Origin: Tritrichomonas musculus
Lineage: Eukaryota > Parabasalia > Tritrichomonadida > Tritrichomonadidae
Direction: 5' to 3'
Assembly: GCA_039105265.1 (NCBI GenBank)
Contig: JAPFFF010000001.1
Coordinates: 7,440,001-7,504,000, forward strand
DNA length: 64,000 nt
Shown here: positions 57,755 to 64,000 of the stretch, piece by piece
How the letters are laid out: each line of letters begins with the position of its first letter
Numbering within the stretch: position 1 is the stretch's first letter
The notes under the pieces: model-generated
What the model saw: only the letters and a program-made list of their open reading frames with translations
The model's database searches: none
Told to the model about the DNA's origin: nothing
Translations under genes and position numbers: made by a program

Positions 57755-59350
57755 ATGCTATCAAAAAGTTATCAAATTGAAAGAATAAAAACGTTTTTAT
57801 TAATGAATGATAGTGCTTCCCCTAGATCACAATCATATAAAACTAGGAAAGAAGCTCAATTTACTCGACCCTCAACAAAGTATTCACCCAAAAGTTCTTT
57901 AAGTAGATCGACTAGATTACAAAATCGCCAAAAATCACAATTCCGTGCGCAATCTGTTTCATCATCTCGTTCTAATTCATCAATGGGCAGTAAAAATAAA
58001 TCATCTACCTTTTCTGCAAAAAATCGCAAATTTACAACTGATTCTCTTCTTGATGATAGTGAATGCATATCTATTCGTGATTCATTATTATCTAGCGATA
58101 ATCCTAATTTTGATGATATTGAAACACCACAAATGCTACGTTTGTTATCACATCTTCGGGAATACACCCAAGCTTGTGCTCTAAGAGAAGATTACAAAAC
58201 TTCAAAGAAAAGTAAAAACCTTGCTAATCTTGTTAGAAGTGAATTAACAAAGCGTGGTACGATACACCGTTCGATACAAGAACAAAAAGATGAAATTGAC
58301 GCAAGAATTAATGAATTTGAAGAAAAATGGGTTCAAAAACGTAAAGATTTTTCAAATGAAACAGAAAAAAAGCTATCTGATCTTAGTAATCATCAGAGAT
58401 ATGAATTGCACAAATTTGAACAATTTTGGAAAAATGATATGCCACATAAATATCGAAAGCCATCTTCTCGTCTTCTTCAACTCAAGCAAATTGAGAAAAA
58501 TCTTGCCATGACGGGTGAAATCGATGAGGCAGATCGAATACATGGGATTTCAGAAGGTCGAATGAAATATGAAATGGAGCAAGCTCAAAATCAATTAAGC
58601 GCTGATTATGAAGCAGCGAAAAAGAAATTTTTCCAAAAGTTGTATGAAGAGAGACAAAAGTTTTTTGAATTGAGAAATCATGAAAAAAATCTTCTTGAAG
58701 CTACTTATCAAGATGAAAAGAACAAATTTAACAATAGAAACTTTGTTATTACTTCTCGCTGTAAAAAAGTTGCAAGTAAGACTCAAGTATCAAGATCAGT
58801 AAATAGTCTCCCAACAACTTTACCTCGAGATAAAGGGATCCCTCTTGGAATGCTACTCCCTCCTTTAATTCCACCAAATGATCCTGATTATATGGAAAAT
58901 AAAAGAAGGAAAAGAGAAGAGATTGCAAGAAAAAAGAGGGAATTTCAGAAAAAAAATGCAGATGAAGTTTTGGCTCAATTTACTGCTAGATCAAAAGTAT
59001 CTCAAGATTCAAATAAATCAGAAAATCTTGATGAGAATGGCATGAGTCAATTGGGACCTCTTGAGCAAACTGTAGATTCAATATTAGGCGCTCTTATTGA
59101 TGATAATGTTAGTAATAAATATCAAGAAAGTGAAGAAATTGAAGAAGATGAGACAAATCAAGAAAACAATGAAAATGAAGGATGTAATGATAGCGAAGAA
59201 ATTAAAGAAAATAATGAAATAAAAGATAATGACGAAACTAAAGAAAATGACGAAACCAAAGAAAATAACGAAACTAAAGAAAATGACGAAACAAAAGAAA
59301 ATGAAACAAAAGGAGATGATGAAAGCAAAGAAATTCTAGAAAAAAACTAA
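57755..59350 (+). CDS. Coiled-coil family protein with NDETKE repeat tail
   Basis: 531 residues from ATG; the Met at codon 17 (57803) is equally possible. A Ser/Arg/Lys-rich head of about 100 residues precedes a helical module (LRLLSHLREYTQACALREDY), a Trp-bearing helix (EEKWVQKRKDF) and the segment YRKPSSRLLQLKQIEKNLAM, then EADRIHGISEGRMKYEMEQA. The gene at 61869 has the same order and many identical positions. The tail is Glu-rich with about six copies of a NDETKE-type unit. A long charged helix around 295-320 and a basic stretch RRKREEIARKKREFQKK are also seen. Structural role inferred. Confidence 0.75.
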   Translation: MLSKSYQIERIKTFLLMNDSASPRSQSYKTRKEAQFTRPSTKYSPKSSLSRSTRLQNRQKSQFRAQSVSSSRSNSSMGSKNKSSTFSAKNRKFTTDSLLDDSECISIRDSLLSSDNPNFDDIETPQMLRLLSHLREYTQACALREDYKTSKKSKNLANLVRSELTKRGTIHRSIQEQKDEIDARINEFEEKWVQKRKDFSNETEKKLSDLSNHQRYELHKFEQFWKNDMPHKYRKPSSRLLQLKQIEKNLAMTGEIDEADRIHGISEGRMKYEMEQAQNQLSADYEAAKKKFFQKLYEERQKFFELRNHEKNLLEATYQDEKNKFNNRNFVITSRCKKVASKTQVSRSVNSLPTTLPRDKGIPLGMLLPPLIPPNDPDYMENKRRKREEIARKKREFQKKNADEVLAQFTARSKVSQDSNKSENLDENGMSQLGPLEQTVDSILGALIDDNVSNKYQESEEIEEDETNQENNENEGCNDSEEIKENNEIKDNDETKENDETKENNETKENDETKENETKGDDESKEILEKN

Positions 59351-59497
59351 ACGAAGTGAGTTGCAATTTCTCCTCATTTCGTTTTCACTTTTATTTGTTT
59401 GTATTTATAAATAAAATAAGGATTTTTTTTTTATTAGAAAATGATTATAAATATGTTGACTAGAAATCAATATTATTGTATTGCTTATGAACTAATT

Positions 59498-60190
59498 TCA
59501 TTCAGAAGGAGGCTTTGAAAATGATATTAAACTCACCATGAGAGAATTAGCTAAATTAGGCATAAATTCCTTTTGAATGTATGCCAATGATTCAGCTAAT
59601 ACATCTTTCACTTCTCCATGACATATAGGTTGTGGTTTCCTTCCATCAAGTTCCCATAATTTCCCGCCAACTTCAGTAAAAGCTACAAAATGCTCAGCAA
59701 CTTTTTCTGGAATAGCAACGTCTGAATTTTTAGCAGTTTGTTCGTGAAATGAAAACAAAGTATCATCATTATGAATAAGTTTTGCTCTTTGTTCTGGTGT
59801 CATTTTTGCAGTTTTTTCGACAAATTTCGAGAGCCACGAATCAGGCTTAATTTTAATATGTTCTAAATTGTTTAAAATTGAATGTAAAATAGCCATTGTT
59901 CCACAAGCATTATGAACTGTTTGTAAACTAAACCATGGGCGTGGTGTTGGAATTTGATCTTCTGGTAATGGTTTTTTGTATCTGGTTTCAAGAAAGCCAT
60001 CTTTTTCTCCAATTGAAAATAAGAATATAACAGAATAAACTGGCTTCGGAGTAAACTCATAAAGATCAGCATCAAATCCATAGATATCATAAAAACTTGC
60101 TGAATTTAAATCGAGTCCGAGTTTTTCGGCATATTCAGCAAATGCTTTTGGATCACTTGTTAGAGGAGTAACTGTTTTTTCGTCTGACAT
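59498..60190 (-). CDS. Ubiquitin C-terminal hydrolase (UCH-L1/L3 family)
   Basis: Cysteine protease that removes small adducts from the ubiquitin C-terminus. From this ATG it has 230 residues, the same as human UCHL3. The start VTPLTSDPKAFAEYAEKLGL and FYDIYGFDADLYEFTPKPVY fit the family. The catalytic set is complete: Gln90 and Cys96 in SLQTVHNACGTM, His167 in AEHFVAFTEV and Asp182 in WELDGRKPQP. The crossover loop lies near 145-160. An ATG 20 codons upstream is in frame, but the added residues (KYLYFAQKNCFKFVKFNFQ) are not family-like. Cytosolic or nuclear, no targeting signal. Confidence 0.94.
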   Translation of the reverse strand: MSDEKTVTPLTSDPKAFAEYAEKLGLDLNSASFYDIYGFDADLYEFTPKPVYSVIFLFSIGEKDGFLETRYKKPLPEDQIPTPRPWFSLQTVHNACGTMAILHSILNNLEHIKIKPDSWLSKFVEKTAKMTPEQRAKLIHNDDTLFSFHEQTAKNSDVAIPEKVAEHFVAFTEVGGKLWELDGRKPQPICHGEVKDVLAESLAYIQKEFMPNLANSLMVSLISFSKPPSE

Positions 60191-60467
60191 TTGGAAATTG
60201 AATTTGACAAATTTAAAACAGTTTTTTTGGGCAAAATACAAATATTTCATGGAATATTGATTTATATGATTTAAAAATTATAAATTTTACAAGTTTTTAT
60301 ATTATACATTTAATCATCTGAGTCTTTCTCATCATAAAAAAAAAAAAAAAATTGATATATTGAAGCCATTGCAAAAAAAACTTGGAAATATATAAACTTT
60401 TTAAAACACTAATTTAAACAGCAAAACATAATTATATTACAGGATTGACATATTCAGTCACATTTGA

Positions 60468-61460
60468 TTATTTTGATCCCAAAATTTCTCTAATAAATTC
60501 ATCATCATCTAAATAATTGACATTTAAATCAATTGGTGCTTCATCACCAATGGAATTATCAGAATGGTCGCCATTACTATCGTCTGAGTTTGAAAAGTCA
60601 ATTCCTGTCAAGTCAAAACCACTTTTGAAATCTAACTGCATGCTTTCAGTTAATCTTTTGTATTCTTCATTACTTAATTCATCATTTGCTAGCTTAATTT
60701 GTTGGTCGCTTCCTTCTTGCTGTTGGGTTAAATGCAATGGTTTTGTATCAATTACAGGATCGGATTTATTGACTTTAAGTGATTTGTTAGCCTGTTCAAT
60801 TTTTGAAATTGAAAACTGAAGAATTTTTTCTGGGTCATCTAGATTATTTTTGAAATTAGAGCAATATGACGCTAGATTCTCCATTATTTCAGCTTCTTCA
60901 CGGCATAATTTAGCAAATGATAAACTGAATCTTTTCCAAGAGGAAGAGCTTCGATTTTGAACAAAACGATCAAACCTATCTTGAAATGATATACATTCAT
61001 CTGACTTTTCAATGAGAAGCTCAGCTATTCTGGCTCTTTCACCTCGAGCTTTGATTAAATTCATTTGATTTTCTTGTGATTCTAATTTCTTAAACGCCAA
61101 TTTTGCTTTTTTATATTTTGCATTTAATGAATTATAAGCTTGATTCAGTTTGACCTTTTCTTGCTCTTTTCTTTGAACAACTGGGAATCGAACAATAATG
61201 TCATTCAGATCTTCCATGGCAAAACGTTGTATTTTGGCAGCTGTTGCATATGTAATAAATAATTTATCATATTCTTTCTTTATTGGTTCGAAATATATTG
61301 CATACTTTGGCGCTTCTAATTTCATAAGATTCAATAAAGAATTTCCAAAAGATGATGAAGCTTTGGCTCTTTCCAACATTTTATTACTTATATCACGCAT
61401 ATTTTTAGTAAATTGGTAGAGTTGCCTATATCCTTCAGGTTGACGCAAATTAAAAAACAT
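60468..61460 (-). CDS. Helical protein, possibly BAR-domain-like
   Basis: 330 residues from ATG. Residues 1-215 form a few long helices with alternating Lys/Glu faces (LYQFTKNMRDISNKMLERAK; KVKLNQAYNSLNAKYKKAKL; SLSFAKLCREEAEIMENLAS), a size and texture like the membrane-bending BAR fold. The remainder is acidic and Ser/Asp-rich, ending in DDDEFIREILGSK. No diagnostic motif proves BAR, and a sorting-nexin-like or plain coiled-coil protein is possible. Confidence 0.6.
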   Translation of the reverse strand: MFFNLRQPEGYRQLYQFTKNMRDISNKMLERAKASSSFGNSLLNLMKLEAPKYAIYFEPIKKEYDKLFITYATAAKIQRFAMEDLNDIIVRFPVVQRKEQEKVKLNQAYNSLNAKYKKAKLAFKKLESQENQMNLIKARGERARIAELLIEKSDECISFQDRFDRFVQNRSSSSWKRFSLSFAKLCREEAEIMENLASYCSNFKNNLDDPEKILQFSISKIEQANKSLKVNKSDPVIDTKPLHLTQQQEGSDQQIKLANDELSNEEYKRLTESMQLDFKSGFDLTGIDFSNSDDSNGDHSDNSIGDEAPIDLNVNYLDDDEFIREILGSK

Positions 61461-61868
61461 TGAGTAATTTGAATTTATAAATGTTCAATAAAAATATTAG
61501 AAAAATAAAAAATGGCACATGTTTGAAAAGCTGTCATTACAAAGAGCCAAAAATTTTATAAAAATATAAGCATCTTCTTGCGATTATACTAAATAATATA
61601 TAGTTGGTGAAGTCGTTTCGTTTTACTATTAAAATATTAACACAAATTTTTATATAAAATTTCCAATTTTTAAAATTGGCATACAAACAAATTGAAAATA
61701 TAAAAGCGCAATCATAATGTGATAAGATAAAAGTACAGAATATACAATATTGAGCAAAAATGAAATTTGAATTCAAAGAATATGGCTGGTATGAAGAAGA
61801 AAGCCAAAGAACATCGCTTTCTTCTCATATAATTATTATTTTTCTTCTTTCTTATTTTCTTTCTGAAC
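61461..61868. other. AT-rich spacer
   Basis: 5' region of the helical-protein gene and 3' region of the next. No other feature seen. Confidence 0.6.
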
Positions 61869-63557
61869 TTATTTTTCATCGTCATTTTCATTTTCTTCAT
61901 TTGGATCCATATACATCTTGTGCTCATTTGAATTATTTTGTTCATTACCGTCATTAGCAAATGCTGCAATTGTTGATGTAAAGAAAGTCATATCAGTGAC
62001 ATCATTTCTTCCATATACAACAACTTCTTCTTCTTCTTGATGATCGTCAATGATTTCTTCTTCTTCTTGGTGATCGTCAATGACTTCTTCTTCTTGATGG
62101 TCATTGATAATTTCTTCTTCCTCTTGATAATCATTAATAATTTCTTCTTCTTTAGTTTCTTCTTCTTCTTCTTCAATTTTCTCATCAAACACTTCTTCCT
62201 CTTCTTCTTTAATATCGGCATCAACTTCTTTAAATTCATCGACAGAATTGGAAACAGTAACAAATGGCTGAACATTTTCTTCTTCTTTCTCTTTTCCTTC
62301 TTCTTCTTCTCCTTTTTTCTCTTCTTCCTTCCTCTTCTTTTGTCTTCTTCGAATTTGCTGTCTTATTGAAGTAAACGTTCCTTGTCGCATTGTTGGTATT
62401 GGAGATCCTTCGAGCTCAATATTTTCAATTTTAACAACTCGATCAATTGGTAAATTAATGTCAACAAGTGTATCTGGATCTATTTTTTGTGTTTCACAAA
62501 GTTCTGCAATTTCTGTATTCAATTTTTCCATTCGTTTCAAATAACCTTGAAGTAGATTTGCTCGTGTCTGAAGCATTTTTGTTCGAGCTGAGTCAGCATG
62601 AGAAAGAAAAACTCGAACTTGTTCTTCTTGTTGTGAAATTAATTTTTCTCTTCGTTTGAGATAATCATTTTGCATTCGTTCGTATTGTCTCATAGCCTCT
62701 TTACTTTCAATTTCGTCATTTTTTGCTCTAAGCTGTTTGGCTGCCTCAAATTGATGATTGTTAGCAAGGATATGTTCTTTGTTTCGTGATTCTAATAATG
62801 CAACAGATCGTTTTCGATATTGTGGAGTAAGTTCTTCTGGTGAATTAGCATCAAAATCATTTAATTCTTTTTCATGTTTTGCAATTAATTCTGCATATTC
62901 TGTTTCTGTTGTTTGAACAAATTCATCATATTGTTCATTCCACTGTGTAAGAATTCGTTGAACAACTTGCTGAAGTTCTTTGTGTTTTATTACACTAGAT
63001 TCGACTTCAGGAGGATTTGAAGCAATATATTTAATTTTTTTCTTAGCAGATTGAATTAATTTTTGAATTCCTTCAGCTTCAGGATAGTTTTGAGATTGAA
63101 CATGGAAAGAACGGAGATTTTCAAGTTCTTGAACAACTTTTTGAAGTTCTCCTGGTTCTTTTGGAATTGCAACTGGATTGTTGAGATATTCTAACGTTGC
63201 AGAACTTAAATTATCAACGTTTTGGTAATTATTTCGTGTTCTAGGTGTTTTATAATTTGCTTGTTTGTTTCTCCTTGGATCAGCTTTCTTTTTTTGACGA
63301 ATTCTTTGACTTGTTGGATAATAAATTGAAGGTTTATTATTTGTTTGAAGCATGCGATTACTTGGTTTTCGTGAAGTAATTGATCCAGGTGGTTTTACAG
63401 GGCGGCTTGAATTGTCACTTGACGAATCAAGTGGTATTGTTGGTACTGCTTTTGAAGAATTGATTGTATTTTTTGGTAAAGCATCATTTTTTTGATAAGT
63501 TTCTATCTCTTTATTTGACGCTGCTTGAATAAAATCATCTTGATCCGAAATCATCAT
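61869..63557 (-). CDS. Coiled-coil family protein with acidic repeat tail
   Basis: 562 residues from ATG (MMISDQDDFIQAASNKEIET). A basic Ser/Pro/Lys-rich head is followed by the same modules as in the gene at 57755: a helical pair (LENLRSFHVQSQNYPEAEGI), a Trp helix (ILTQWNEQYDEFVQTTETEY), YRKRSVALLESRNKEHILAN with HQFEAAKQLRAKNDEIESKE, then coiled coil. The C-terminal third is strongly acidic with four or five copies of an EEEEIIDDHQ-type unit. The two genes are clearly paralogous. Function unknown; structural role inferred. Confidence 0.78.
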   Translation of the reverse strand: MMISDQDDFIQAASNKEIETYQKNDALPKNTINSSKAVPTIPLDSSSDNSSRPVKPPGSITSRKPSNRMLQTNNKPSIYYPTSQRIRQKKKADPRRNKQANYKTPRTRNNYQNVDNLSSATLEYLNNPVAIPKEPGELQKVVQELENLRSFHVQSQNYPEAEGIQKLIQSAKKKIKYIASNPPEVESSVIKHKELQQVVQRILTQWNEQYDEFVQTTETEYAELIAKHEKELNDFDANSPEELTPQYRKRSVALLESRNKEHILANNHQFEAAKQLRAKNDEIESKEAMRQYERMQNDYLKRREKLISQQEEQVRVFLSHADSARTKMLQTRANLLQGYLKRMEKLNTEIAELCETQKIDPDTLVDINLPIDRVVKIENIELEGSPIPTMRQGTFTSIRQQIRRRQKKRKEEEKKGEEEEGKEKEEENVQPFVTVSNSVDEFKEVDADIKEEEEEVFDEKIEEEEEETKEEEIINDYQEEEEIINDHQEEEVIDDHQEEEEIIDDHQEEEEVVVYGRNDVTDMTFFTSTIAAFANDGNEQNNSNEHKMYMDPNEENENDDEK

Positions 63558-64000
63558 GATAAAGAAATATAGATTAAAAAACGTACTTTTTCAATGTATA
63601 TAAAAAAATTGAGAGCTATTTTGTAACAAAGCAGATTAAATTTTTATTCAATTTATTTTTTGAATTGATCAATATTTTTCATAATTTTCCGATGAGTAAT
63701 TTATTATTTTTCTTTTTAGCGCCAACTTTGTAATCTTATTCACATTACAGATTAGTAAATGTAAGTTATTTTTATTTTGAATATATATATATTAGTTATT
63801 ATTAAGATCTTATTTGAGCTTAAAGCTCATTTTAAAATCAGATCATTTCCAAAAATTAAAATATATTATGAGCTTAAATATATTTAGAAAAAAAAGGAAA
63901 AGACTAGAATAAACTTCATTATATTATTAAAATAGAAGAGAATTATTTATAGATTTAATATTATTTGTTCTAATTAATAAAAACAGGAGCTAATGAAATC
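63558..64000. other. AT-rich spacer at window end
   Basis: No gene. A short palindrome GAGCTTAAAGCTC lies near 63816-63828, and ATGAGCTTAAATATATT follows near 63869. It is cut by the window end. Confidence 0.6.

Noticed and set aside
60191-60250. Upstream ATG for the UCH gene
   Set aside because: The 20 added residues do not fit the UCH N-terminus; the inner ATG gives the exact family length.

Overview
The window looks like nuclear DNA of a parabasalid (trichomonad) protist, most like Tritrichomonas. It is very AT-rich, with AT-only spacers. Its eukaryotic core genes (condensin SMC2, ribosomal protein eL13, clathrin-adaptor sigma, Kish, poly(A) polymerase, RBBP4-type WD40, UCH hydrolase, PDI-like protein, SLC35F6-type transporter) are each a single uninterrupted reading frame without visible introns. 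Spacers are short, several genes have initiator-like TCAYTH motifs 1-20 bases before the ATG, and many genes encode long charged coiled coils. The genus is inference; no rRNA or intact tRNA is present to settle it. Several long frames begin at TTG or GTG. As this is a eukaryote, I set those starts to the first plausible ATG.

Layout. 1-8.2 kb: SMC2 and eL13, both minus strand, in AT-rich spacers with hairpins, direct repeats and a tRNA-3'-half-like scrap. 8.2-12.3 kb: a short TrmO-type tRNA methyltransferase converges on a long protein with an Spt5 KOW1-like block and an Arg/Asp/Ser repeat tail. 12.3-18.5 kb: a decayed mobile island with a mariner relic, a minus-strand helix-turn-helix frame and a broken homeodomain-bearing gene that I infer to be transposase-like. 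18.5-48.2 kb: dense host genes, mostly coiled-coil proteins, mixed with AP sigma and Kish (a divergent trafficking pair), poly(A) polymerase, a 1658-residue protein with a possible degenerate VLIG-like GTPase domain, an SP-RING-like protein, an RBBP4-like WD40 protein and a flavodoxin-fold quinone reductase. 48.2-53 kb: a gene-free stretch holding three elements with terminal inverted repeats, one with a perfect 8-bp target duplication, and a 52-bp tandem array. 53-64 kb: a PDI-like ER membrane protein, an SLC35F6-like transporter, a nested inverted-repeat element, a UCH ubiquitin hydrolase, a possible BAR-like protein and two members of one coiled-coil family.

How the genes relate. I see no operon or defence system. 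The recognisable genes cover chromosome structure, translation, mRNA polyadenylation, chromatin, ER/Golgi traffic and ubiquitin handling. The many coiled-coil proteins suit a cell rich in filamentous cytoskeleton (trichomonads build a costa and other striated fibres), but that link is inference. The most unusual content is the Spt5-like protein without a visible NGN domain, the possible degenerate large GTPase, a three-gene coiled-coil family and several compact inverted-repeat elements with clear target duplications.
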